From Scenedesmus sp. ARA3 (Eukaryota; Chlorophyta; Chlorophyceae; Sphaeropleales; Scenedesmaceae): a stretch of 64,000 nucleotides of DNA. Positions 31,821-45,400 of the stretch are shown piece by piece; the stretch's first letter is position 1; each line of letters opens with the position of its first letter. The notes beneath the pieces are model-generated. The model was not told the origin of the DNA, did no database searches, and was given only the letters and a program-made list of their open reading frames with translations. A program made the translations under genes and the position numbers. The stretch spans positions 88,816 through 152,815 of the forward strand of contig RWJK01001720.1 in assembly GCA_004335835.1 (NCBI GenBank), given 5' to 3'.

Positions 31821-34800
31821 ATGCCTGCCCACCACCAGCACAGCAGGCAGGCCCCTGCTGCTGCTGTTCCTGCAAGCAGCAGCAGCAGGCAGCCAGGGCC
31901 ACACCCAGCCGTCATGAGCTTGCAGAGAGAAGTCAGCATAGCGCAGGATGCATCTGCGCCCCCGGTGAGCACATGCTTCTTAGGCTGCAATGGCAGCCTG
32001 TGCGCTTGCAGGAACTGCTGTCCTCTGTGCTGTCGGTTGCAGTGTACTGCCCACCTGCTTGCCTGCAGCCACCTGCCCCAGCTTGCAGGACTTGCACTGA
32101 ACTCAATTATTTTGCTGGTCAATAAGTAATTGCTGTGACTCATACATTTCTGGCCTGCAGGAAGCCCGGGTTGTTTCTCTGTCCAAGCTGCATGCCGTGA
32201 TGGCTTCCCACCAAGCCAACAGGCAAGGGTAGCAAGCATTGAACAGCAGCGGTCGCCTGCATATATTCATGTGTACTGCAAAGGCATGCAGGATGCAGCC
32301 GTATTGATTCTCTTGGCAGCGTGCTCACATAATCTACAGTAACCACAGCCCTGTAATGGGGGTGCAACAGTGCCCTGCATATCCGCCAGTGCAATGCAGC
32401 ACACTCTTGCTGACGAGCAATGCATTGCTGCCACTTTACTCAATCCCACACCGCATGCTCCTGCAGGCCCGGCCTTGCTGTCGCAATGCTGCCATGGTTC
32501 CTGGCTGGCTGGCCGCACCTGGTGGCCTGTATGTGGGACCCCAACCCGCAGCTGCCTGCAGCAGTGGCACCGCTGCTGGGCATGGTCGGCGGCCTTGTCG
32601 CGTCCAGCAGGGCGGCAGCAGCAGCAGCAGATGATGCGGCATCCTCAGCTGCTGCTGCCACTTCATCTGACAGCACCACCACCACCACCGCCACCGCAGA
32701 CAGCGCAGCTGGGGCAGCAGCTGCTGCACCCACCACCACCACTACTGCTACTGCTGCTGCTGCCAGCTCCGACACCACAAGCGATCCCCCGCAGAGGCAG
32801 CAGCAGCAGCAAACCCCACCAGCAGCAGCTGGCATGCCTGCTGGCCCACCAGTGCCCCCTCCAGGCCTGCTGTTTGACTGGCTGCTGCCGCTGCTCACTG
32901 GCAGAGTCCCCCTGCCCACCGGCAGCCCAGCACCACTGCAGCTGCAGGCGCTGATCTGCAAAACACTCATCTACGCACTACAGCAGCTGCCTAGCTGCAC
33001 ACCTGCTGCACAAGCCAGCACAACTGGCACCACATCATCATCATTATCATCATCAGCAGCTGTTGCATTAGCCGGCAGTAGCACGGACGCTGGCAGCAGC
33101 AACAGCAGCAGCAGTGCCGGGCAGCCGCCGCTGCTGGTTGCCCCAGTACCAGAGGCAGCAGCGCAGCAGCTGCGGCAGCATGGCAGCGCAGTGGTGGCTG
33201 CAGTGCAGGAGCTGCTGGAGGCTGTCACTACATCACCTCAGCTGCTGGCGCCGCTGCTGCAGCTGCTGCTGGAGGTCATCCGGATGGATGCTTCGGTCAT
33301 CACAGGTGCAGTGTGGCTGCAGCCGCATCATGGGACATTGGCAAGTTGTTGTCTGCATTGCCCAGCAGTTGAATGTATGTTTGTTGGCTGGCATGCAATA
33401 TGCATGCGGGTGATGCATCTGCACTCTCTACCCTTTTAGAACTGCTCGCAGCAAGCTCCCCGCCAGGAGTACAACGCCTCTGATTGCTTCGTCCATCGCT
33501 GCGTTGAATGATAACACCTGTACTCTTCGTGTTTTCCTGATTTTCGTTGTGCTCGTACTTGCGCTTGTGCATCACTCTCACTGCTGCTGCTGCTGCTGCT
33601 GCTACCTCAGGTGCCGTGCTGCGTGACTTGCTGGACCTGCTGCTGGGCTGGTCACTGGAGCCTGGCCTGCCCAACAGGGACAGGTGCGTGAATAACATAC
33701 CTTTTGGTTGCAAAACTGTTGCCACTGTCTACGAGCTACCTGTGCTGTCAAGCTGGGTTGGTGCACTTGGTGCAGCAACCATCGGCTAGCAGCAGCTGTG
33801 CATGCGCTCTGCTATGTGCTCAGGGTGCGCGCGTGTGCTTTATGGTCCTGCACACACCGATTCTCCAAAAGCTTAAGAGCATCTGGGTGCATTAGAGGGA
33901 ATGCGGTGATATCCATGTGCGTGAGCATTTGCGCATGAGTATCTCGTCATGGCCGCATGCCTGCTTGCTGAGCTGCGCTGTTCGCGCTGTTTGCGCTGTT
34001 GTAGGCAGCTCACCGCGCGGGTGCTGGCGTCCTGCAAGGCCTGCTGGCCTGCCTTCTGCACACAGTCAGCTGAACATTGCATTTTGTTCTGCGCTCTTGT
34101 ATGCTGTGCTGTGGCTTGCAGGCAGCTCATCACGCGGGTGCTGTCCTCCTGCAAGGCCTGCTGGCTGGCTGAGCCGCAGCTGGTGGCTGATGTGAGCAGC
34201 AAGCTGCTTGCCGACCTGACGCAGCTGCTGCCCCCACCCCCTGCAGCAGCAGCGGCAGCAGATGAGACACAGCAGCGAGAGCAGAAGGATGTGAGGCAGG
34301 AGGAGCAAGTGCACGGTGCTGCTGCAGGCATAGCAGTCGCAGGCGCATTAACAGCGGAGCCTGCAGACAACACACAAGGAGAGCAGCAGCAGCAGCAGCA
34401 GCAGCAGGGTGAGCGCGAGGGCGACAGCGCTGAGCAGCAGCAGCAGAAGTTCCTGGCGCTGCTGTCCTGCCTAGTGGCCATCTTGCATGCAGCGGGCAGG
34501 CTGCCCAGCTGCCAGGGCTTGATAGGTGATGCTGCTGCGCTGATGGCCACGGCACATGCGCGGTTCTGTGCGGGTAGGGATGATGATGGAGCGGAAGCTG
34601 GCGCTTGTGAGGCAGCAGCATCTCTGGCCTCGCTTATGCTGGTGCTGTGGCAGTCAACATCCGTGGATGCTGCTGCTGCAGCAGCTGCAGTTGAGGCAGG
34701 CCGAGAAGACAGCAGTGAGCAGGCTGCAGCTCCAGCTGAGGCAGTTCAGGGGAACAACAGCGAGAGCGATAAAGTTGTATCGGCAGCTGGCGCAGGCCAC

Positions 34801-35364
34801 AGTAGTACAGCAGCAGCAGTGTTTGACAGCGCCTGGGCAGCAGTGCTACGCACATTGAAGCTGCAGCAGCTGTCAAAAAAGGATGCCGCTGCTCTGCTGG
34901 ACAGCATGAGCAAGGCTGTGGCTGGCTTGGCCAGTCTCTGCAAGCAGCATCAGCAGCAGCAGCAGCAGCAGCGCTGGCTGCAGGAGCTGTGTGTGAAACT
35001 GCCTGAGCAGCTGTTCAGCGACACGCTGCACCTGAGGTGGGATGCTGTGGTGTGCTCAGATGCCTGTGACGTTTTTAGTCCATCCCGTTTACAATCTCCT
35101 GTTTGGCTCGCATCATCAACACAATTGCATGGCTTTTATCTGGTGGGTGTGTTGTCATGGTCGCTGGGTATGCTCTGAAGCAAGGCAAAGTCTTTGGTGA
35201 GCCTTGCTTTGTTCTTTGGTTGGTTCTGGGGGAGGGGACGGGGGGCCATGGTATTCATTGGCAGCTTGCATGTTTTAAGCATGGCTAGGCACAGACACGC
35301 ACACATGCACTCAGGCACCCCTGTTGCAGGAGCACTTTCTGTGTGTCTGATGATGTGCTCTGCC

Positions 35365-35409
<45 letters not shown>

Positions 35410-35817
35410 TGCCTTTCAGGTACCTGTCTGTGCCAGATGTGCAGGCTGCAGCAGGCCCGCTGTACACAGCAGCACTGCTGCTGCAGCCAGCGCCACCAGG
35501 CCAGAGGCACGATAGCAGCAGCAGCAGCAGCAGGCCTCCAGGCAAACCACTCATTGAGGCAGTGCTGCAAGAGCTGACAGCTGTGAGTGAATGCTTGGCA
35601 GCCATGCACGCTGCTGCTGGCAGCAGCCGCACGAGCATCAGCACAGCAGGCAGTGCAGCAGCAGGCAAGGCTGACAAGCAGCAGCAGCAGGATGACAGCG
35701 CAGCAGAAACAGAGCTAGGCCTTGCGCAGCATCAGTACAGCAGCCTCAGCGAGCAGCAGCTGCTGTCGGTGCTGCTGTTTGACCTTGTGCTGCTGGAGGC
35801 TTGGGCATCCAGCAGCA

Positions 35818-35870
<53 letters not shown>

Positions 35871-36503
35871 GTTCATGCTGCACACGGCGAGGCAGCACCA
35901 GGCTCACAATTGAGCAGCACACAGGCAGTCGCAGCTCATGCTGCTGCCGCACCGCAGGCCACAGCACTGAGTGTGCTGCGCTGCATGCAGCAGCTGCTGC
36001 AGGCTGGGGCGGCACCAGGCCTGCTGGGTGATGAAGATGTGACAAAGCAGCTGCTGGCTGTGCTGCAAGCATTGCTGCAGTTGGTGTCTGGAATGCAGCC
36101 ACATACAGACAGCGACTCTGATGCAGCTGCGGCAGGCAGCAGCAGCAGCAGCAGCGGTGACAGCAGGCCGGATGCTGCAGAGCCTGGCGCGAGGCAGCTG
36201 CTGCTTGAGGCGCTGCAGCTGCTGGCGCTTACACCAGGGGTGGCTTTGGCGTCTCAGTGCGCGGCAGTGGCAGCACTGCCTGGTGTGGTTCTGCAGCAGG
36301 ACCAACAGCAGCAGCAGCAAAGTGTGTGCAACAATGCTTTCAGCGTGTCTGTGCATGTAGATGAAGGTCTTTGGCAGCAGGTGTTAGGTGTGCTGAGAGC
36401 TGCAGGCAGTGCTGCCGCTCCTGCTGTGCGCAGCACTGCAGTTGAGGCAGCAGCACAGCTGGCCCAGTCACTGCGGCTGCGAGAAACCGGACATCAGTTG
36501 GCT

Positions 36504-36540
<37 letters not shown>

Positions 36541-38297
36541 ACATGGGCACTTGCCAGCACTTCACACACCACAGCCCGCTGCAGCATCTGCCTGTGCTGC
36601 TGCAGCTGCTGATGAGCCGCTGCTCAGACCTGGACATTCAAGTAGCAGCAACAGCCCAGAAACACACTGTAAGCATGGCTCTGCCGCTGTACATTTTGGC
36701 TGCAGCTGGGGCACCAGTTGAAGCAGCAACAGCAATCAGCAGCAGCAGCAACAGCAGCAACGCGTGGCTCAGGGCAGCTGCACTGCAGCCGCAGCAGCGG
36801 GGCTTCAAGCCTGCACAGCTAGCGCAGCTCTTTGAGCAGCAGATGCACGCGTCACCGCTGCTGCTGCAGCGCCGCCAACCTACTGCTACTGCCCAGACCG
36901 GGCTGCTGCTGCAGGACCAGCAGCAGCAGCTGATGCAGTGGCATGCAGCAGCAGAGGCGCTGCACCGCCTGGCCCAGTCCCTGCCTGTGCTGCCACCTGG
37001 CGCTCTAGGCGTTACAAGCAGCAGCAGCAGCCGCAGCAGCAGCAGCAGCGGTAGCAAGGGTGCTGCTGTAACGTTTGAGTCGCTGGACTCAGCTGCTGTG
37101 ACTGCATGGCTGCTGCTGCAGGAGGCTGCCAGGCATTGTGTGGCTGCAAGGCTGCGCACACACTTGGGAAATCCAACGCAGAGCTTCAACACACTTGAGA
37201 AGCTGCTGCACAGCATGGCGACGAAGCTGCGCTGCGACGGCTCCGCAGCTGCTGCACAGCGCGCCTGGCAGCAGCAGACGCAGCAGCAGCTGCAGAAGCT
37301 GCTGCCGCAACAACAGCAGCAGCAGGCAGCTGGTGAGGGAGAGCAGGAGGGGCAGCAGCAGCAGTCAGAGCCGCAGCAGCTGCTGCAGACTCCAGCAGCA
37401 GGGGTTCGGGCGCTGAGCCCGTACCCGGCAGCGGCAGCAGCAGCAGCGGCGGCGGCAGCAGCAAGCACAGGCGGCGGCTCGCGTCACTACAATCAGGATG
37501 TGGACAGCACAGCCAGTAGCACTATGCAGCAGCAGCAAGAAGCAATGCAAGCACTGCGGGCTGCTGAGCAGCAGCGGCTAGAGTCTGAAGCTGCAGCAGT
37601 ATCACTGCTGGATTTCATGCTGGCTTTAGAAGTGAACATGCATGCAGCTGCTGAGGGCAGCAGCATGCGGCCTGCTGTGGGCAGGGCGGTGATGGCATTC
37701 TTTGCGGGCAACAAAAAGGTGAGCAGCAGCAGGTGCACAAAGTTGTCAATGCATTTTTAGAGAGAGTGGCGCTGTCGCTGCAGCTAGCACGGATGCCGAC
37801 GCCAGCAGAACGGCAGAACCCTGCTCACCTGTGTCTTGCTCTGATATCTAAGGCAGCCACGAGTTGACTTGTGGTGCTGCCGGCACCTCCTTTCTCATTG
37901 CGCAGGGTACAAGCGCAGCATCCTTTCACCTGTAGCCCACCATCGCGGCCTCATTATGTTTCTGTTGCCGTACTGCTGCACTGTCACTGCTGCAGGTGTG
38001 TGACGACTGGCTCAGCCGTGTGCGCGACAGCCTGCTGTGCCTGTCAGCAGCAGCAGGTGCACAGCAGCACACCATCTACCACGGCATGGCCCGCCTGCAG
38101 GAGCTGGCTTCCAGTTTGAAGTCCCTCACAGCTCACTACACGGCGCAGCAGCAGCAGCTGCGCCAGCAGCACCAGCAGCAGGAAGAGCAGCGCGAGAAGG
38201 AAAGGCGGCAGCGCGAGGCGGGTGCCAGCAGCGCAGCAGCAGCAGCGGCAGCGTCTGCAGCAGCTGCTGCAGCGATCAGCGGGCTCGGCAGCGGCCC

Positions 38298-38331
<34 letters not shown>

Positions 38332-41300
38332 GCAGAGCGGCGGGGGAGACATGGCAAGCAACAGCAAGGCAAGCTGCCGCGCAGCCAGCAGCTGCAGCTG
38401 CAGCAGCAGCAGCAGCAGGGCACTGGCCGTGCGTCATCCCCTACACCTGGCGAGCAGCAAACTAAGATCAGGAGCAGACATGCAGCAGCAGCAGCAGCTG
38501 CTGCTGCTGCCAGCACAACAGATAGCCAACCTGGCAGCAGCAGCAGCAGTGTAGGGATGCTGCAGGATCAGCTGAAGGCCCTCAGCCAAGCTTTCCAGGC
38601 TTCGCTGCTGCGCCTGGCTGCACCGGTGCTGTCTACGCTGCTGCTGCTGGTGGACGCGCTAGTGCAGCAAGGCGAGGCTGCTTCGATATCTGGGCTGCAG
38701 GCATGGACCCACAGCACCTTCTACGCAACGTGGAGGGCTGTGAGCAGGTTTTACGCGCTGGACCTCAGCTTGGATGCTGGCAGCAGCGGTTTAGGGCTTG
38801 GCGATGTGACTGAAGAACCTCAGTCTCAGCCTGAAGATGACTTTACCACAGCTAAACCTTCAGCAGCTGCAGGCCCCGCAGGTGTAAGTGCAGCGCAGCA
38901 GGGCACTGCCAGCACGCTGCTGCTGTTGTCATGGATGCGTGGTGCTGCAGCACAGGCTGAGGGTCGATATGAGGCAGCGCTCGCACTGCATGCAGCCTAC
39001 CTGCAGTCCGAGGCCTGCAGCATCCCCTTGGGGCAGTGCTTGAGGGGCTTCCTGGCTGAGCAGATGGCAGCGTGTTATGCTGCTGTGGGGGACTGGCAGG
39101 GGCTGGCCGGGCTGTCGAGCAGCAGCAGCAGCGGCGTGCAGGAGATGCGGCCGCAGCAGCAGCAGAACGTTGGTGTACAGCACTGGGCATTTGCAGGTGC
39201 CGCAGGCATTGCTGCCCTGCAGCAGTGGCAAGTGGCAGAACAGGGGCGGCAGCAGCAGCAACAGAACAGGGGCCAGCAGCGTGCGCCTGGCAACATGCTG
39301 TTTACATCGGATTGCTGCCAGGTGCCTGGCTTGACGTCAACAGCCCATACACTCTTGAACGCACTCGCAGCGCTTGATTCTGCTGGCACTCACAGTGCCT
39401 CTCCTTCACTGCTGCAGCAACAACAGGGTCTTTTGCTGCGGCAGCAGCAGGGCCAGCCACTGCAGCAGCAGCAGCAGCAGCAGCAGCTGGCAGCGGTGCT
39501 GGCAGAGGTGCAGGCCCAGCTGCAGGAGCTCAGCAGCCCGCAGCACATCCTGGCTGCCTGCAGCAGCAGCAACAGCAGCCATGAGCGGCATTGGCAGCAG
39601 CTTGCTGTGCTGCAGCTATTGCGCGGCGCGCTGGCAGGCCGACTGCAGCAGCAAGCGCAGCAGGGAGATGTTGCAAATCTTACAGCAGTGAGGCAGCTGC
39701 TGCAGCTGCTGCCGCCGATGCATCACGCCAACCAGGGCCTGGATGAGTCCAGTAGCATTGCTGGCAGTTGCTGCTGGGAGGCGGCTCTGCTCTGCAATGG
39801 GCAGCTGCAGGGCAGCTGCTTTGCTGATGTGCAGTATGCAACGCCACTGATACAGGTGTGGGGACTGGGGAATGGAGAAGCCATGCGATGTGCACAGCAT
39901 TGACATCTCATATTGAGTACTTGTGGCAGCGTATGAGCTGTGCTTCTGTTGTTGCAACAGACTATGTATGAAGCCAGCACTGACCCACTGTATCTTGCTG
40001 CCATGCTGCCTGGCAGGTACTGAGTGTAGCAGCCAACAGCAGCAGCAATAGCAGCAGCAGCAGTACTGCCTCTGGTGGCAGCCGCAGCACCCATCAAGCC
40101 CTGAAGCTGCTGCTGCGTGAGGCGCTGCTAGCCGCCAATGCAGCTGGCTGCATCAGCATGCAGCAGCGGCTGCTGCGCCTGGCTGACAGTGCTGGCTGCA
40201 GCTCAGAAGATGAGCGGCTGTGGCTGCAGCTGCTGCGGTGCAAGCTGGACCTTGCAGCCAGCGGGAGCAGCAGCAGCGGCTATGACGCACTGCAAGAGGC
40301 TGTTGCTACCCACTTGGCATTGCTCAAGAAGCACGGCACCTTCTCCCCAACCAGCAGCAGCAGCAGCGCAGGTGGTTCAGCGGCATTGGCAGCAGCCTAC
40401 CTCTCATTATCGCAGCTGCTGTCTCCTGAGGCAGGCGCCAGCCTGCCTGCTGTGCAAGGAGTGAACTGGCAAGCCGCAGCCCACAGCAGCTGGGGACAGG
40501 TGACATCTGAGCAGCAACAAGCGCCAGATGCTACACCCTATAATGTTCCAAAGTGTTCTGGGTATAGCCCTGTGACAGCTGGCCAGTGTGCAGCTGCTAT
40601 TGATGTGCTGCCAGCTGGCTATGTGTCAGCCGCAGCCTGCTGTGCCGCTGCTGTGGCAGCAGCGCCGGCAGCAGCAGCACCATGGAAGGCGTACGGCGAC
40701 TTGCTGTACAGCTTAGCTAGCAACATCGAGCAGCAGCAGCAGCGGCAGCAGGGTCATGCGCAGCTGCTGGCTGCAGCCGCAGAGGCGTACTGCAACTACC
40801 TTGCAGCAGCAGTGAACGCAAAAGCCCTGGCCTCACCAGAGCAGGGCTTAGCTGTGCTGCTGCGGCTGTTAGAAACAATCCTGCAGCATGGAGAGGCTCT
40901 GCAGCCGCAGCTGCAGCAGGCTTTGGGCAGTTGCCCAGCAGCAGCATGGCAGGTGCTGACGCCACAGCTGCTCGGGCAGTTGCAGCATGGCAGTGCTGCT
41001 GTGCGGGGGCTGGTGCAGGGGCTGCTGACGGGGCTGGCGCGTGTGGTGCCGTGCTCGGTGCTGTACCCGCTGATTGTGGAAGTGCGGGCGGCACAGGAGG
41101 CCGGCCAGGAGGTGGGTGTCGGCTGCAGCTTCAAGCTTCAAGCTTGTTTCTGGCCCGTATGTTTGTGGGATTGTATATTGGTTGTTGTTGACACCTGCAA
41201 TGCATGCATCGGTGTCTGAGGGTGGGCGGTGCAGGAGGCGGGCCAGGAGGTGGGCGGCGGCTGCATCGCAGCTGCAGGCTTCAAATGCTCTTGTCAGCTC

Positions 41301-42439
41301 GTTTGTGGGAGTGCACACTGGTTGGTCATGCGATGCATGCGCAGGTGTCTGCAAGCTTGCTGTTGTGTGTGCTTTGCCCTGCAAGCGCTTTCATCGTTCA
41401 TCGGCAGCGTGACACGTTGTGCCTGCGTCGCTGCCACTGCTGCTGCCTGCCGCCTCGCCTGCTGCTGCTGCAGCCGCCGCCGGAGCTGGCTGCGGTGCTG
41501 TCTCAGCTGCAGGCCCGCCAGCCGCGGCTGCTGGCCGACACTGCCGCCATGGCTGGCGCGCTGGAGGCACTGACGGTGACACCCCGGGAGGCGTGGGCGG
41601 GCCTGCTGGGCGAGCTGGGGTTGGAGGTGGACCGCAAGCTGCTGGCGCTGCAGGTAGGCGGTTTAAATGGTTTGGAGATTTGACATGGAGTTTGGTGGCA
41701 GCTCAGGAGGTATGTGGGGGGCTGCTGGGGGAGCTTTGGTTAGAGGTGGACCACAAGCTGCTGGCGCTGCACGTGGGCGCTGCACAGTGCACAAAGCACA
41801 TTTCTGCTGCTGTACAGTTCTCTGCTCCCTGTGGGCTGTGTGGGGAAGCTGGGGTTTGCCATCTGCAGTAGCTGACATGCTGCAAACTGATGGCACGCTT
41901 CGCCCGCTGTGCGGTGTTGTTGTGCTGTGTGCAGGCTGATGCGGCGCGGCTGGTGCAGCAGGGCCTGGGCAAGGAGCGGCGCATTGAGCTCATCACAAAC
42001 AGGTGCAGCGGCTGCTGCTGCTGCCGCTGGCATGATGGCAAAAGCGCGCAATCTGCTGATAATGTATTGCCTCATGCAACGCAGTGTGCAGCCCTTGCAG
42101 CGGTATGTTCCCTTCACTTGCTCTATTGCTGTGTCCTGGCCCTGCAGCAGGTTGCATGTACTACATGCATCTGCCAAGGGCTCTCGCGCTACCGTGTATA
42201 TTTCGGTGTGATGCAAAGTAATGCATGTTACGCGGCTGCTGCCTGGCTGCTCCCAGGTACCACACTGTGATGGCGCCCGTGCGCTCGCTGCTGCAGCAGC
42301 ACCTGGCAGCAGCAGAAGCAACACCCCCGGGCTCACCGGACGAGGCTGCCTTCAGGCAGCAGGTACTGCCGCAGCTGCACAGCCTGCTGGCAGCGCTGCA
42401 GCAGCTGCCGTCTGAGCTGCTGCATGCAGTGGAGGACCC

Positions 42440-42470
<31 letters not shown>

Positions 42471-45400
42471 GGACAAGCGCCAGGAGGCACAGCACGGCAG
42501 CCAGGCTCCACCACTGCAGCTGCAGCAGCAGGGCGCGCCAGCAAGCCCGGCAGCAGCGCAGCCACTGTGGCAGCCTTTGCGCCGCTGAAGCAGCTGCAGC
42601 AGCAGCTTGCGCAGCAGCTGCGGCAGCAGCACCATCTGGAGCTTGCTCGTGTGGCTCCTCTGCTGGCTACGCTAAAAGACACAGCCATCCCGCTGCCTGC
42701 TGACGACCTCACCGCAACAACGCTGCCACCTGTGCCACTACGGGCACTCCTGAATCTAGATCCAGACGGCAGCAGCAGCACTGCTGAGGAGGGGCGAGCA
42801 CCTGCATCAGGCGCTGCGCTGGCAGCAGCAGCAGCAGATGCAGGCGCAGCAGCAAGCAGCGGCAGCTGGCTGTGCATTGCAAGCTTTGACACTGCTGTGC
42901 TGGTGCTGCCCACAAAGACACGCCCAAAGCGGCTGCGGCTGCTAGCCAATGACGGCAGCGTGCATGCCTTCTTGCTGAAAGGCAGGGATGATTTGCGTGT
43001 AGACGAGCGGCTGATGCAGTTCATGCAAGCAGCAAACGCGCTGCTGGCCGCACCAGCAGCAGCTGAATGGAGTAGCGCTGTTGCTAGGCAGGCCGATGTG
43101 ACAGCTTCGCAGGCCGGCTGGTCAGCAGCATCGCCCAGGAGGCAGCAGCAGCAGCAGCTGCGGGTGCGGCCTTACAGCATCACTCCCCTAGGCAGGAGGG
43201 CGGGGCTGGTGCAGTGGGTGCGCCACACCACCTCACTCTTTGGCCTAGTCAGGGCCTGGCAGGCAGCCACTGCTGAGCGGCACCATGCAGTGGCAGCAGC
43301 AAAGCGGGAGGCTGCAGCAGCAGCAGCAGCCGGCGCTGCTGCTGCCCCTGCTGCTGCTGCTGAGGCAGCTGGGAAGGATGGCGGTGACGCAAAGCCTGAC
43401 AGCAGCAGCAGTGGCGTTGTGCTGCCGCTGATGGTGGCAGCAGCCAGGCCTGCGGATGCGTTCTATGCGCGGCTGCTGCCGGCGCTGCAGGCTGCTGGCG
43501 TATCGGTTGGCGCGCCACGCAGCTCCTGGCCTGCCGGTGAGCCCATGTGTGGTAAACGACCTTTTGTACGAGCATGCATGTGCCATGAGTTTTGTCAAGC
43601 ACGTTATGTATGCGCGGCGAGTCTATTGTGCACCACACAGCAGTATGCCTTCCTCCTGCAGCACGGTTGAAGTGCATTTATGTGTGTTTTAGCATAGCCA
43701 CAGGCATCACACAGACAGCAAATGCTCACAGCTAACCACAGCATGCTGCTGGCGTATCAGTTGGCGCGCCACACAGCTCCTGGCCTGCTGGTGAGTGCGC
43801 GTGGCGCTGGCCTGTGTGTCTGCATTACGCATGTGTGTGCAGAAACAACATTGTGTATGTGTGGGAGACAACTGTGTGCAGTGCTGGGATTGCACTTGGG
43901 CAGAGAGACAGCGCCAATCCCCAACATTAGAACAGGGTTTCCCTCAACCTTGACATTGATTGGTTGTGCCGGACGCAGTCCTTGCATAGTGACCGGCCTC
44001 TGCAATTGCCTGTCTGCCAACCCTGGCCTCTGCTGCTGTCCCCTGCACTGCAGACGTGCTGCGCAGCACTTTCACTTCCCTGCACCAGGAGGCGCTCAAG
44101 CAGCTGCTCACACTATTCACACAGCAACCAACCACAGAATTTGTCTGCCCTGCTGCACCTGCCCTTCCCTGCTCCTCCCTGCAGCCGTGCTGCGCAGCAA
44201 CTTTGCTTCCCTGCAGCGCGAGGCCCCAAAGCAGCTGTCGGTACAATACACACAGCAACCAACCACAGCATCTTGTCTGCCCTGCTCCACATGCCCTCCT
44301 CTGCTCTGCCCTGCTCCCCCCTGCAGCCGTGCTGCGCAGCACCTTCACCTCCCTGCAGCGCGAGGCCCCCAAGCAGCTCCTTGCGCGGCAGCTGCTGTCA
44401 GCGGCCGCCACCCCAGCCACCTGGTGGGCCAGACTGCACTGCTTTGCTGCCTCAGCAGCAGTGGGCAGCATGCTGGGCTGGCTGCTGGGCCTGGGGGACA
44501 GGCATTTGGACAACTTGCTGCTAGACACTGAGCGAGGGGAGCTGCTGCACATTGATTTCAGCGTGTGCTTTGACAAGGGCGCGGCGCTGGGCGTGCCGGA
44601 GCTGGTGCCCTTCCGGCTGACAGGCATGATGCAGGTGGGCCACTTTGGCAGATTGCAATCATTCAGCGGTATTTGTATCAATGTGTTGCTGGTCAGTATC
44701 TGAATGCCGGAGCTGGTGCCCTTCCGGCTCACAGGCATGATGCAGGTGGGCTGCTGGCAGATTACCATCATTCTGCGATGTTTGTGTAGTGGTTTTGGTC
44801 GTCTTTTTGAGTGCTGGAGTTGGTGCCCTTCCAGCTGACAGGCATGATGCAGGTGCGTGTTGCAAGTTTCTGCAGCATTCAAGTGGGTATGTTGCTTTTC
44901 ATTGAATGCGTTCTTGAATGCTTGTGATGTAATGCAGCCACACAAACCTGTTGGCACAGGCAGTGCCTGCAGCCTCAACCAGTGCACTTGCAACGGGATG
45001 ATGTGATTCAACACGCGCCACCTGTCTCACCTCACTGTGTTTCTCCCTGCCCTACCTGTTGTGGCATGCTGCATCTTGCGTCAACACAACACCTGTTCTG
45101 CTGCCTTGTCTGCCATGTCTGCCCCCGCCAGGCTGCGCTGGGCCCAGGCGGCCTGGCTGGCCCCTTCAGCGCAGCAGCAGCAGCAACGCTGTCTACTCTC
45201 CGCAACAGCGGCGAGCTGCTGGCGCAGCTGCTGGCGCTGCTGCTGGCCGACCCTGCCGTGGACTGGAGCGTGGAGCGGGAGGCGCATGCGGCGCGCAAGG
45301 ACCAGGACACAGGCGTGAGCCTCAAGCTCTTTGCGTCCAGGTGAGGTCTGGTACCCGGGTGCCAGGGGTCTGCAGCAGTGTGTGCACTGACACGTTGTCA

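Larger units (their letters stand above)
31821..37718 (+). other. SMG1: SMG1 N-terminal helical-repeat region (domain segment)
   Basis: Leu-rich helices typical of HEAT/ARM-type solenoid repeats, broken by low-complexity tracts. SMG1-like landmarks are RVVSLSKLHAVM (32.2 kb), LRDLLDLLLGWSLEPGL (33.6 kb), RQLITRVLSSCK and FLALLSCLVAILHA (34.1-34.5 kb). In the family this solenoid contacts SMG8/SMG9. The exon at 35420-37718 is 2.3 kb long and rich in Q, A and S. Confidence 0.75.
41935..45340 (+). other. SMG1: SMG1 kinase domain (domain segment)
   Basis: Exons 41935-42002, 42257-43536, 44327-44634 and 45132-45340. Landmarks in order: YHTVMAPVRSLLQQHL; the ATP-lysine strand VLVLPTKTRPKRL near 42900; FLLKGRDDLRVDERLMQFM; SITPLGRRAGLVQWV; VLRSTFTSLQREAPKQLL; the catalytic loop GLGDRHLDN (44488-44514) with Asp and His; and HIDFSVCFDKG, the DFG-equivalent, near 44548-44580. 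The key catalytic residues are all present, so the kinase should be active. Confidence 0.9.

Noticed and set aside
36000..44000. Many long minus-strand ORFs opposite SMG1
   Set aside because: They are antisense shadows of CAG/GCA-rich exons (poly-L, poly-C, poly-A), without domains.
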